A DNA stretch of 64,000 nt from positions 1 to 64,000 of the forward strand of contig JBBMOL010000427.1 of NCBI GenBank assembly GCA_037954665.1, read 5' to 3'. Position numbers and translations under genes: made by a program. The notes below the pieces were generated by a model. The model was given only the letters and a program-made list of their open reading frames with translations. It had not been told where the DNA came from and did no database searches. This DNA is from Laguncularia racemosa. Taxonomy: Eukaryota > Streptophyta > Magnoliopsida > Myrtales > Combretaceae. Positions 36,408 through 48,407 of this stretch are shown piece by piece (within the stretch, counting starts at the first letter, position 1; each line of letters begins with the position of its first letter).

Positions 36408-38110
36408 TGAAATGGTTGAATCATATGGAGATTGTGACTTACAACAATTGTATATTAGAATTTCTGATGATTTGGGGGAAGGACTTTGTAAGCCAAACAT
36501 TTGATACAAGCAATTAGCCACATTTGTCACATGACATTACAAAAATGCAACTTGAGCCATCAACATTTGAATCCTCAATTCTAACCCCGATGGAAGGTAA
36601 TGGTGAAGATGAAATAAACAGAGTAGTTATTCTAGTATTACAATAACTAGACACACATGATTCATATATGGTTCATTTGGGAGCAGAGATTGCAACTAAC
36701 ACTGATGTAGGAATGGGTGTTGAGGAGGAGAGTACTGACAACAATGAGAGTTCTAATAAGGAAAATGAGGAAAGTGAAAATGATAGACATGAAGTACCTA
36801 AACAAGACTCTCCAACTGTACATATTTACTTGAGACAGGCAATATATCAATTAGAGCAAGCTGAATCACCAAGCATGGCAGTTAGAGATCTTGTTCCATA
36901 ATACAATGCTAGTGGTGATAATGGTTACATTTATTTTGAGTAGGAGCAAACAAATATTTGCAGCAATAGTGATGATTTCTATGGAGGCATGAGATTTAGA
37001 ATGAAAGAAGATGTGATTCAAGAAGTGAAGGATTACCATGTGAAGAACCATTGTAACTTCATTGTTGTAGAGTCTAGTCCATTAATGTGGTTTGTTTATT
37101 ATTTGAGAAAAGACGACAGTTGTAAATGGAGGCATCGAGCCCAAAAAAGGAACAGGCCTGAAAGAAGAAGTTAGAGGGCACGTTTATAGTGATGAGATTT
37201 GAGGGTTTAGACACATGCAATAACCCATTGATTAGTTAGGATCACCCATAACCAAATTGCAATCTTCTTGCTAGTCAATTTGTAAATCTTTTTAGGGACA
37301 ATCTTGATATGAAGGTAGCAAAGCTAGCTTCTATTATTGATAGGAATTTGGTTATAGGATCAATAGGAAACGGGCTTGAGAGGGGAAGAATGGACTATAG
37401 AGCATGTTTACAGGAATTGGGAGTAGTCCTATAATGAGCTCCTTAAACTTTTAAATGCAATAGAAAATATAAATCCTGGAACACGAATTGATTAGGGGTA
37501 AAGCAGATCAACTACCTTAGGTTGTCTACTCTACAGTAGGTATTTTGGCCATTTGGGCCTTACATTACAGCATGGAGATTCGTTAGACTAGTTGTTACCA
37601 TTGATTTAACTTTTTTATATAGGAAGTACACTCACACATTGCTAATTGCTTGTAGCATTGATGGTAACAACCTTATACTTCGGTTGGCATCTAGTCTCAT
37701 GGATCAAAAAAGGCCGAGACATGGGGCTGGTTTTTGAGGAAATTAAATGAATATGTTGTTGGTGACCATGTAGGTTGTGAAACCATTTTCCTTATATTGG
37801 ATAAACACATAACCATCAAGTTAGCAATTGAAGAAGAAGCCAATGGATGGTGCCTTCCATTTATGGTGTGGCAGTTTTAATTATGACACCTTATAAGCAA
37901 CTTTAACTTGGCACATAAAAACATACAATGCAAGAGGTTGGTTACATACTTTGGGTTGCAAGTACAGTCTTGCAAGTTGAACTATGTGATGTAGTAGGTG
38001 GGGATCATTAAGCTTGATGCATTGGACTAGTTTGACGACACTTCATTGGATATGTGAACGTTGGCTTGTGACAATTGCTATCAGTTTGGATATATGACCC
38101 CTAACATTGT
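36121..38110 (+). pseudogene. MURA-type (MuDR) transposase, decayed and truncated
   Basis: Mutator transposase. The N-terminal part (MNRKTIGDYVKLMIYAF..., 36121-36381) lies within the left arm. An acidic linker follows at 36668-36901. The MuDR DNA-binding domain (PF03108-type) reads MRFRMKEDVIQEVKDYHVKN and CKWRHRAQKRN at 36989-37174. The DDE-type domain (PF10551-type) reads VTIDLTFLYRKYTHTLLIAC and SIDGNNLILRLASSLM at about 37585-37710. Similarity continues to DNCYQFGYMTPNIV, just before the CACTA terminus at 38111. Frameshifts and stops lie throughout and the C-terminal part is not seen beyond the CACTA insert, so it is non-functional. Confidence 0.8.
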
Positions 38111-38880
38111 CACTATAACAAATTCAATATTAGACAATGCTTAATAAATGTTGCTAAATATGAAATAAACATCGCAAAAAAGATTTATCCACGTTTAATA
38201 ACCATTTCTAATAGACATCGCCAAAGGTCCGTCGCAAAAAATATTTGCGATGTTTATTTTATAAGCATCGCTAAAGGTGGAAACATAGCTAAATGTGTTA
38301 TATGGGACGAAGCTTAAATGTTGCTAAAAATAGGTAATACACGATGTTTAAACGTAGTAAAACGACAATTAAAAATTTAAAAGGAAAAAAAAAGTGCGGT
38401 AAATCAGTAATACAGGCGATATTTAAACATAATGAAAGACTAACATTAGCAACGTTTAGACGTAGCTAACGGTTATGATAGGCTATGTTTAAACATAGTA
38501 ATAGCACAATTAAAAATTTATGGATACAAACAGTGTGGTAAATGAGTAATATTGGCGACATTTAAATGTAGTAAAAGACTAACATTGGCAACGTTTACAC
38601 ATAACTAAAAGTTATTATATGTGACGTTTAAACATAGTAAAACCACAATTAAATGAATTAGTAAACACAAAAAAGCGCGGTAGTTGAGTAATATTGGCGA
38701 CATTTCACCGTAGTAAAAAGTAATATTGGCAATGTTTAGACTTAGACAAAGGTAATTATGTGTAACGTTTAAACGTTGTGAAATGTTATATTGGCAATGT
38801 TTAAACGTCACTATAAAGCCAAATTAGCAATGTTTAAACGTAGTAATTGTAATAGGCATTGATCTCAATCTACATTCACA
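38111..38880. repeat. CACTA terminus and subterminal repeats
   Basis: After the cactataacaaattc end, a motif close to acgtttaaacgtagtaaa recurs at least twelve times, near 38348, 38421, 38451, 38487, 38550, 38593, 38627, 38700, 38738, 38767, 38798 and 38832. Arrays of short subterminal motifs are binding sites for the TNPA-type protein in characterised CACTA elements. An inverted gcgatg...catcgc motif also appears near 38245-38270. Confidence 0.7.
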
Positions 38881-39099
38881 ATCTTCATATGTGCCAACAT
38901 ACACTTGTTTAGTTATACACAATTATATATACCCTACACATTTCTTTCTCACATATTGAATTGAACCCCATAAACATGATGCTTTCACATCAAAAAAACT
39001 TGGGAGCAATATTCTTAATTAAGCAAATCCAAATAAGATGAAAAAAAAAGTCAAACTTCAATAGGTTTAACCTTAAACATTACATGAACTCATCTAGCA

Positions 39100-41620
39100 T
39101 CCAATTTCTCGCATCAATCCTCATCATCTTTACTATCACATTTTTCTTTACTACTTTTCGTATCATTACTATTAGATGAACTTGGTGAATGAACAAGGTC
39201 TTGTGCATTTTTTATTCCTATCACAAAATATATAACCTTTAAACAACACATGCATACAATTATGTCTTTTTTTTTTTTTTTTTAAATTCAAAGAGAGAGA
39301 GAGAGAGAGAGAGAGGGGGGGTGGGTTTATAGAATACAATCACATATTTTGTGATTATTTATCTAAAGTACTTGGAAAATTCCTAGCAGGCCGTGCAACT
39401 ACTTGAGAAAGCTTAGATAGTTGTAAGACATTTACAAAGTAACAAAGTTTTCATCCTTAACATGCAAGCAAAACATCAATATTCTACAATATTGCCCTAA
39501 AGGAGTTATAACCATGCAGATTCTACAATATTGTAAAATATTATCCCTTAACACCTATATGGCAGCACATATTACACAATAACAACATTGCTCCCTGCAA
39601 AACATAGTATACCCACACATTACCCGTATAGCATACTCTTATATTGAACATAATGAAAAACTATAACACAACATACCAAAGGAGTCCACCACATCAATAC
39701 AACCAGTACATCATTAAAACCCACAACATTCCTACTCTATACATAGAAGCAATATGCATGCTTTTACAACATAGCACATATACTTTTAACTCCAAAGTAA
39801 AAGTTTAAATTACCTCTTGAGCATGGGTGATACATAGATCCTTTTCTTCTTGAAGCATTGACAATAGTTGTTAACACTAGTCATTGAACTTTCCCTCTAG
39901 TTATTCACATTGATGTCATTCCACTTCAAGCTTTCCCTATGTCTCTTGTAGTGCTGCTTCCATCTTTTCCATATAAATTCATGAATGTGTAAGTTTCCCA
40001 ATGGCCAGTGATCCGTATCCTCTACCAAGATGATAGTCAGTTTGCACATTTGCACCCATAAATTCATCAACTATCTCCTTCGTAGTCTTAGGATTGTCTG
40101 AGAATTGATATTCTTGATACATCTTGACCATATCCTCCTAGATTAATGATGACAACAATAAGTAATACAAACATAATAAAAATGTAGGTAGAAACGTAAA
40201 ACATAGTGATAGTTGTTTTGTAAATCAACCCATCAACTTACATAATCCTAGCTAGCTTGTTGGGAAATCTAACCGCCACCACCATCAAACCTTAGATCAC
40301 TGTATCGGGTGACCTTAAAGAATTCGATTGCATCTGGTGGTTGGTAATTCCTCTTAATCTAATCACACAATATACATAAAGTTAAGGACTTTATCAACTT
40401 AATTCTTATATACTTGAATTAAATGAAATACTCACATATTCATTCCTCCTACTCTCAAATGACCTAGATCCTAACCTATGTAAATGTTTTACATTCCTAC
40501 TTGTAGCTTTCCCACTCATTGCCCTAATCTTTTATTTATCAAGACATCATCAATTTAATGACATCATTTAGTCAAAACTTAAAAAAAAAACATGACTTAA
40601 GTTAGCTTACCTTTGTAAATGGATCTTCTAATTGCAAAATCTTCTTCTCTTTTGCAATCTCTCTCCTCTATTCCTCTGTTTTCTTTTTCCAATCATCAAC
40701 ACTTGAAACTTTGGGTTAAATTGCATCACTAATCTTTATCCATGAACTTTTAGTGTTACTTCAATGATTTCTATGGATATTTCCCATCCATCAATCAACA
40801 GCATGAAACTTTTTAAGATTTTTTGTGATGTCATCAATATTTAAACAATTATACAAAAAAAAGGGAAAAAGGCATAATATATATGTTAGAAACACCTTGC
40901 AATAGGTTATAATAACAAAGACAAAGACAGTTTGACATATTCACTTGTTATTGAGAAAACAATTGAAATAGAGACAATCCAAATTCATTGTTGCTTTCAC
41001 CTACTATTTCCCAAGCATGTTGTTTTTGTGATGAATCAAATTTTCTGCAATCCTCAATACAGAGTGGTAGCAAGTCCCACAAGCCTTCCTTATTTCCAAT
41101 GCCATCTTAGCTTATTGGTCTAGTGTTAATGGACGACTACCAGATGTTGTGAATTGAATGACCATTTTACTCATTCGTCTTCGATTTTCTCTTTCTAATG
41201 CTTGTCCTCGGTATGCACTCCTCATGCCTATATATGACACTAAGCTCACTGCTAGTGCAAATATTTGAAAAACAAGTCCATCATTATAAAGGCTAACTCT
41301 GAACTTTGATTCTAGTTTCATATACACAGTTACGTAGATTACTTGAGGATCGAATAGGGTTAAAGGGAATGTCACTGGCCTGTGTAGACACATCAACTAC
41401 ATTATTAGTCGAAGCATCATTTTGTGTGGGTGCATTTGGTGTGGCATGTTCCTCAGATGAATTTATGGGCTCCCTTTGTTTATTTATGGAGGTATTTGTT
41501 GCAGCATTATCACACACCTCCCCATCACTATGGTGTGAATCCGACTAATCTCTAATTGCATGTCGAGTGTCTCGACTAACCTTTCCTCCCCTTCTTTGGG
41601 TCTTCCTCCATCGCCCTGCC
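39100..41620 (-). pseudogene. CACTA second gene, TNPA / Transposase_24-like
   Basis: Starts MAGRWRKTQRRGGKVSRD at 41617 and continues in shifted frames: a Ser/Thr/Asn-rich linker (41293-41517), then ALERENRRRMSKMVIQF and TTSGSRPLTLDQ (41112-41200). Further on are KVSSVDDWKKKTEE (about 40690), MYQEYQFSDNPKTTKEIVDE and GRGYGSLGN (about 39990-40120), and an acidic/Ser-rich tail near 39120-39210. This layout fits plant transposase (Ptta/En/Spm) proteins. Several stops and probable introns; exact exon borders not resolved. Confidence 0.5.
39270..39320. repeat. (T)n-(GA)n-(G)n microsatellite
   Basis: A T-run near 39266-39283 followed by about 13 GA repeats and a G-run within the CACTA element. Simple repeat; length is likely unstable or error-prone. 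Confidence 0.85.
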
Positions 41621-42299
41621 ATTAGAGTTCTGTAAAATATAGTAAAAGCATATATGAATAATGAATATGTGAATAAAATCGAAACAACATAACAAATTTC
41701 ATGCATAAGAAAAATAAATAACATTAATACAATCATCATCAGTTATATCATATTCAACAAGTGTATCATTGAGTGCCTCATCTATATCCTCATAATCACT
41801 AGATTCGATACTAATATTATGTTGCACTTTACTAGATGCTTGAACTTTCCTTTCTACTAATTCTCCTCATATTATATCAGGACACATATTAGATCTTAAT
41901 AGCACAACAACATCACAATTGACAACTGGATGTCACTTATTTCCTCTTCCCTCATCGCTTATGACTAGATCGTCCAAGCTCTTATCCACCAATTGAGCCT
42001 CCACATCGATGAACAAATTTACATTACCAATTAAATAGTCTATATTGTAAACATGGCGATGCTCAAAACATTGCACCACATCCCAATCAACACCTAATTT
42101 CATGTCCTCTAAGTAATATACTTGTTTAGCTTATGATGCTAACACATATAGATCATTTACGTACTAAGTATGAGTGACCTTAATACTTTTAATGCCATTC
42201 TCAACTCTAACATTATGATGTCGGCTATTTATATCCACCACTTACATTTAAATAAGAGCACTCTCTTGTTCCATATGTAACTAACCTCATATATATCTG

Positions 42300-44613
42300 T
42301 TACAACCCCATAAAATTCTATTGATGCCTACACATCCCTATGATTCCCCTTTACAAGAACTCCACTGTTCTGAGTCTTCTTCCTACTATCGAGTTTGATA
42401 TGTGAAACCGAATAACATTATATATCAACTTATTGTATCTCCTGTAACATGAATCAGGTCTTATGGACAATGCATATAATGCACTAATCACTTGGTTAGA
42501 ACTATCATACCATGGTCTCATCTACACCATCCACAAATTAAAAAGTGAATGCTTATCTGAAAAGAAAAGAAAAAGTCAACTATTCAATTACACACAACAT
42601 CATGTTATTGTGTTTACCTTATCCATAAATCATTGACAAAATTCCCTTTCATGGTGCTCATCTATGTTGCCACCATATCATGCTTTTAAAATGACCTTAT
42701 GTTCCCTACATCATAGTTTTCAGCTTTGTTTAGTCATTAATTTATAGCAATATTGTAACATTCGAGATGCACATATTTACATTTACTTTAAATAAGGCTA
42801 AATTTCATGACAGTTGTTGATGATATACCATGTCATGACTTCAACCTCCTTGTTCGATAACACATCATATGTAGGAGGAGAAATGAGACTAAATTTATTG
42901 GTGAAAACATCGACACTACCTTCTTCCGAGGAATCAAAATTCCTATCTAGATGATTAAATGTTGTGTCAATGTCTTGTAAGTGAAGTGAGCACCAAGTCA
43001 AGCACTCATTAACAACATATGCTTCTTCAATGAAGCCTTCTAGATAAGCTCTATTTCTAACAAATATCTTTAATAAACCTAGGTATCTACACTCATAAGT
43101 TTACATGGAGTGTTAGAAGGTAGATTAATATTAACATACAACTAGTGAATATGAAAACCAATATCATACCTCTCAATGAGATACATCCATCGATAAGTAA
43201 TTGGTCTAGCCATCAATGCTCAAAGTAAGAGGATGGCTAGATGCACCAATATGTCAAAAAATGCAAGGGGGAAGATCAATTCTAGCTTACATAGTATGGT
43301 GACAATATCACTCTACATCTTTTGTACCTCTTCAACATTTAAAATGCATCTACAAAGCTTTTGAAAAAAGGTTCCAACCTTGGTTATGGCCATGGTGACT
43401 TCTTTAGGCAATATGCCATGAATACCTACATGTAATAACCTTTCAAGCAAAACATGACAATCATGGCTCTTCAGACCAGAAAGCTTCAAGTTTGAATTAT
43501 TGACACATCGACCAATATGCGATGCATAACCATCGGGTAATCTAACTCCCCTTATAAACTGACAAAATGATCTCCTCTTGCTAGTGCTCAATGAATAACT
43601 AGCATATGGCATGGAATACTTATCGATGGGCCGCTTTAACAAATGTAATTCCTTTCTAATGCCAAGGTCCTCTAGATCAAGCTGAGCCTTATAGGTATCT
43701 TTTGTTTTACCCTCAACCCCAATAATTGTATTAAGAACATTCTCACAAATATTCTTCTCAATATGCATAACATCTAAATTATGCCTAAGCATCAACTTTG
43801 TCTAATATGGTAATTGAAAGAATATTGACCTTTTTATCTAATTAAACCCATCAGCGTAATGGGTTCTTTTCACTTTGTTCGGATGTTTTCCTATAGGCAC
43901 ATCTGTTGCATATTGTAATTGGTGAAGTATATCATTACCACAATATTCTTCAGAGGCTTCACAATTATCACACATTCCATCGAATTTTAAGTTGCATCTT
44001 CATCGATGGTCATTTGGTAACCAGATTTTATTACTAACATGCCCAATCTTGCTGTTAAGCCTTATCGATGATGTTTGATCTTTACATATTGGAAAAGCAC
44101 TGTAGCCTTTTGTACTCCACCCAGATAAGTTCCCACAAGCAAGAAAGTCATTCATAGTCCACAACAAAGTGGCATGCATTTTGAAAGAAGACTTCAAATA
44201 TGCATCATATGTCCATAATCCATTAACCTAAAGATCCTTCAGTTCATCAATTAGAGGTTGCAAGTAGACATCAATCTCCTTCCTGATGCTTTAGGTCTTG
44301 GGATTAACAATAAAATCATTAAGAACTCTTTCTTCATGCACATCTAAGGTAGCAATTTATATGTAAGTAGAACCATAGGTCACCTGCTGTATGATTGGCT
44401 CATAGATCCAAAGGGATTGAAGCCGTCACTAGCTAGCCCTAACTTGACATTGCAAGAGTCCTTAGAAAACTCAGGGAATTCAATGTCAAAATTGACCCAA
44501 GATAACCCATCTATAGGATGACCCATACAGTTGTCTTGTTTTTTATGTTCCTCTTTATGCCAACGCATTTGTTGAGTGACTTTAGCATTTATAAAAAGGC
44601 GTTGCAACCTTGG
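42300..44613 (-). pseudogene. CACTA TNP2 transposase, C-terminal part
   Basis: Transposase_21-type catalytic region on the minus strand. 44380-44607: MQRLFINAKVTQQMRWHKEE and LGLASDGFNPFGSMS. 44000-44197: LLWTMNDFLACGNLSGWSTK with PICKD. 43313-43795: HNLDVMHIEKNICENVLNTI, then LSGLKSHDCHVLLERLL of the DUF4218-type domain. 42798-43001: EVMTWYIINNCHEI. These blocks are in family order but lie in different frames with stops between. It joins the N-terminal part (47197-48000) across the gypsy insert at 44614-47191. Confidence 0.85.
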
Positions 44614-44972
44614 TGATAGGAATCAAAATCTGATAAGACTTATCATTAGGGGAAGAGCCAAAGGATTTCAAATCTTAGCGATGAGGGTACTTTTTAAACA
44701 AATTGACCCTAGAATTCATTGTTTACTAACCTCTTTTCTCTTATTCACATATTGTATATTCCAATAGGTACACTTATCATGCTTTATAAGGTGATGGATA
44801 AACTTACTAAGACTTAGCTTGTAGGTTATCCATAATTGAAGTGAGGAGAAGTGTTTCACCATGGTTAAGGGTGTATGTTGTACTGGTTATTTGTGTACCG
44901 TAGGTGTATGACTATGTTTGTTGCCATGGTGTAGTGAAGTGTATTATGGTTTGTTGAAGTTAGTAAGCAACA

Positions 44973-45398
44973 ATGTCAAGCAAGTTATATTTGTCTACTA
45001 ACGTATTGTGTCAGGACATGACTTCTTTTGCAACCATTGAGGATGGACAAAGAGAAAACTTATTCCATACTTCTTGTAAGATACAAGGAAACTTGTGCGT
45101 AATGAATGTTGATAGTGGTAGTTATACTAACGTTGTAGCTACATCATTAGTATCGAAATTGAAACTTGAAACTACCCCACATCCTGAATCCTATACATTA
45201 CATTGGTTGAATGATCAGAAGAGTCTTTGTGTAACCCAAAGGGCTAGGGTACCTTTCAGTATAGGGGATAAGTACTTTGATGAGATTGAATTTGATATTC
45301 TTCCTATGTGTACATCCTATATATTGCTTGGCAGGCCATGGTTATATGATAGGAGGGTCTTACATGATGGCTTCAAGAATACATATGTATTCCAATAA
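44973..45398 (+). pseudogene. Retropepsin fragment of family C gypsy
   Basis: Open for 141 codons. SGSYTNVVATSLVSKLKLE is the protease active-site region; here the motif reads DSGS, compared with DGGS/DSGA in relatives. Further on is SYILLGRPWLYDRRVLHDGF, the closing block. No RT follows: the internal region resumes only with its last coding traces (NLSNLRINLF-like, about 45915-45945) before the LTR. It is therefore a remnant of a larger polyprotein. Confidence 0.75.
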
Positions 45399-45958
45399 GA
45401 GAGTAAACGCATCATTCTGAATTTGATGTCACCTTTAGAGGTCCAAAAGGTTCAGCAACATATCCATAGATCATTAGAGATTCTTAAGAATCATAACCAC
45501 GCGAGCTAACATATAGAGGATAACACTTGTCAAACACAGATGTGTCAACCTTCAAAGGATCTTGAGGGGCAAAGTTAGATGAGCTAACTACTAGAGGACC
45601 AAACTATTTAGAGACAGTTGTGTCCACCTTCAGAGGTTTCAGAGGACCATGAAGAGTTGCACAAACCATTAGAGGGCCATAAGGGTTAGCGACATACAGA
45701 TGAGTTAGAAAAAGAGGAAATAATACTGGTGGAACAGGTTAAGACAGGGCATACCTTAGTGATTAACGGATCATTATTTGTGTTGTAGATGAGATACATC
45801 CTAGAAATGGAGGAGAGAAAACAATAACCTCCTATGGTATTTCAGATATTGGGATTCTATAGTGATACTTCTTCAGGTGGCTTGCTAGGAGGAAATAGGC
45901 TCTCTACTACATTCAATCTATCAAATTTGAGGATAAATCTTTTTTAGGCCTAAGGAGA

Positions 45959-47006
45959 TGATAGGAATTAAAATCCGACAAAACCTATTATTAGGGCAAA
46001 AGCTAAAGGATTTTAAATTTTTGCAATGAGGGCCTATTTTGAGCAAATCGACCCTGGAATTATTTGTTTACTAATCTCATTTCTATTGCTCTTGTATTGT
46101 ATATTCTAACAGGCACACTTATCATGCTTTATAGAACGATGGATAAACTCACTAAGACTCAGCTTATGGGTTATCTATGGACCGACCTAAATCGGCGATG
46201 AGTTGGGCTGATGAATCCTATTGAAGAGCTAGCATGTTGAAGACTATTTTTACTTGTAATTTATTTCATTGAACTATTTATGTTGTAAGTTTTTGGGATA
46301 CTTTTTATTTGATTGTAATTGTGTTTTTAGGACCGGCCACCTTAAAGTGGCATAGTTGTAATTTTTTTGACTTTTTAACCCTAAAAGGAGCAAGTATAAA
46401 TACTTGTTTAAGTAGGGTTTTGAGAGAGATTTTAGCCAAATTTTCATAATAGACACACTTCACGTGTTGAAGGGTTAGGATTTCCTAATTCCACTAATTG
46501 CTCTTATCAATTTCAAATCCCAATTTGAAGTTGTGGCGAATGGCTTCAAGGCTAATTTGTGAGTAATATCAAATTTACCTTGTTGCAATTTCCTTTTCAT
46601 CACTAGTGAGTAGTATCTAAGGTTGATTTAGAAGTGTTATTGACTAAAATTTGATTGCATTTGTAATCAAATTCTTGTTGCTAAAATTGATAAGTTTTAG
46701 CTCTTAAGTTTTAACCTTCAATTTAGTTTCATTTAAACCATAGATCACTTTGTTGGGAAAGTAGATCACGAAATTGGTTCTTGTTATTTTATGTGTAATT
46801 CACATGGCTTTCAGTTGTGATCATTGTTGTTTTGGAGGATTTTATCATTGTGGAATTGTTACTTGCAAATTAGAGCATTTGGATTTCATTGCATTCCATT
46901 AGGGTTTACGTAAAATCTAATAGTGTTGAGTCGAGATTGAACAAGTGAATTAGGTTTTATAAATTGCTCCAATTGCATGTGCTTAACCCCTAATTTAGGC
47001 ACATCA
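45959..47006 (+). repeat. Complete family C LTR with primer site on its right
   Basis: A 1048-bp LTR (tgataggaat to ggcacatca). It is preceded by a purine tract (taaggaga), as a 3' LTR would be, and followed by tttggtatcagagct at 47009-47023, as a 5' LTR would be. It therefore bordered two internal regions at once. Similar to the solo LTRs at 5115 and 17226. Confidence 0.88.
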
Positions 47007-47196
47007 TATTTGGTATCAGAGCTATATCATATTTGGATTTAAGATTGATCTTGCCATTATTTGAATAATTGGTTACAAGTAGTGAAGATTTGACACCATT
47101 GTTCATGTGATTGAAACTAATTTGATTGACATTGTTTATTTGTCTTTGAAATTGGTTTTACATGTGCTTAATCTTGGTTTAAGGTACATCACTTGG

Positions 47197-48000
47197 TTTC
47201 ATAGGAAAGTAATGCAAAACCTTTTGAGGAATACCCTTCCTAGATCCACCACATACCTTATACCTTGAGGTACAACATATAGAGCATTATGTGAGGTACT
47301 TGTTACTATTCCAAAACAAGCAACAACTATATTTGCATACATGAATATAATTGCAACGCATGCCCAATCCTCGTAAGTACTTGTTTGCATGATAGTATGA
47401 CTTAGGAAGACTCCCTTAGGGATCACGTAATGAGAAAGTTGGAGAAGCATATCGAAAGACTTATTGCTCCACTTGTTGTATACTCGCATAGTAGCTTCAC
47501 AATAAATGAGAATTTTGATAACTTACACCCTAAATAAAGCTCTTGTTGCGAGTCAACTCTTAGCCCATCAACAAAATTGCATGGGAAATCAAATCCATCC
47601 ATAAGAGTTGGATGTTCAACTTGATTGTCAATAAATGCCTCTAAATCTTCTAGCATCTCATCAAGTCCGTCAATGTCATCGTCATTTTCCTCATTAAACA
47701 CCTTGCTTCTATTTGTTCTCAAATCATATTCTTCATGATGTATCCTACCTCGAGTTCTCTTTGGCAATTCAATGGTCGGGCTTTCACCATTGTATATCTA
47801 ACAATGGTAAGTTACAATTATCCCATCAACGAGCAAGTGTGCTCTTATTACATTAAAAGTGTGTGAGTTGATGTTTAAGCATTTCCTACAAGGACAACTT
47901 AACCCCTTGTCCATTCCATACTTCATGTGCAAGTATGCAATAAAAAACTCTACACCTTTTAGGTACTCTTGCTTTCAATATGATAATTTATCCAGCTTTT
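47197..48000 (-). pseudogene. CACTA TNP2 transposase, N-terminal part
   Basis: Transpos_assoc-like start at about 47780-47960 (EYLKGVEFFIAYLHM, then CPCRKCLN and a Y...HGE-like end). An acidic linker follows (47423-47767). The KLSKFSFIVKL and VYNKWSNKSFDMLLQL blocks come next, in two frames. A third frame reads a Cys-rich segment ending KVLHYFP near 47200. Broken by frameshifts. Continues at 44607 beyond the gypsy insert. Confidence 0.8.
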
Positions 48001-48050
48001 ATCCATGGTTGTAAAAGAATCCCATAGCAAATCAAAATGTAAGATAAAAA

Positions 48051-48407
48051 AGTGTTTAACAATAAGATTGTAAGGGGGAAAAGTGTAATCAACACACACT
48101 AAAAGAAAAGGTTGGCTTATGGAAATTCAAGGACAAATCTATCATGAAAACTTTAGCTTGAAGATTGTTTTGTTCTTAGGAATATGTTAATAATTATAGT
48201 TATAGTTATAATCAAAATTAATTCTTTAATAATCTTTAAGAAAAAACTTTTTCAATTTTATCAGCAAAAAAAAACTACAAGAGCAACAACAACATTAATA
48301 ACACCTTTTATAGATACAGCAGCTATAAAGTTGCACTAGAAAAGGCAAAGTACAATTTTTAACCCCATAAAAGTATCTGTGATTTAATAGTTGCACAATT
48401 AGTATAC
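48051..48407. other. Spacer between CACTA and the right MULE arm
   Basis: AT-rich with no supported gene. The 3' half of MURA, expected here if the CACTA had inserted cleanly, is not recognisable. A cactaaaagaaaa phrase at 48106 points the wrong way to be this CACTA's end. Confidence 0.4.

Larger units (their letters stand above)
44614..47191 (+). mobile_element. Rearranged family C gypsy insertion in TNP2
   Basis: Flanked by an exact 5-bp duplication cttgg (44609-44613, 47192-47196). It begins with an LTR start (tgataggaat) and ends with an LTR end (gtacatca). The order is: truncated LTR (44614-44834), 3' internal part with protease (44835-45958), complete LTR (45959-47006), primer site and a short leader (47007-about 47155), truncated LTR end (to 47191). 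This is not a normal LTR-internal-LTR order. It fits a tandem LTR-internal-LTR-internal-LTR array that lost two segments. Without the insert and one duplication, the TNP2 frame is continuous here. Confidence 0.88.
38111..48050 (-). mobile_element. CACTA (En/Spm) transposon nested in the MULE
   Basis: On the minus strand this carries a TNP2-type transposase (42300-48000) and a second, TNPA-like gene (39100-41620). The left end is cactataacaaattc at 38111, followed by a subterminal repeat zone. It cuts the MULE transposase near a conserved box. No matching tagtg end was found near 48050, so the right end is lost or rearranged and the right border is approximate. Stops and frameshifts in both genes show it is dead. 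It contains a gypsy insertion at 44614-47191. Confidence 0.7.

Noticed and set aside
41306..41548. 80-codon plus-strand ORF inside the CACTA element
   Set aside because: Antisense to the TNPA-like frame, which has family features and the right strand.
48104..48120. cactaaaagaaaa phrase as a CACTA terminus
   Set aside because: Points in the wrong direction to close the CACTA element on its right side, and no subterminal repeats accompany it.
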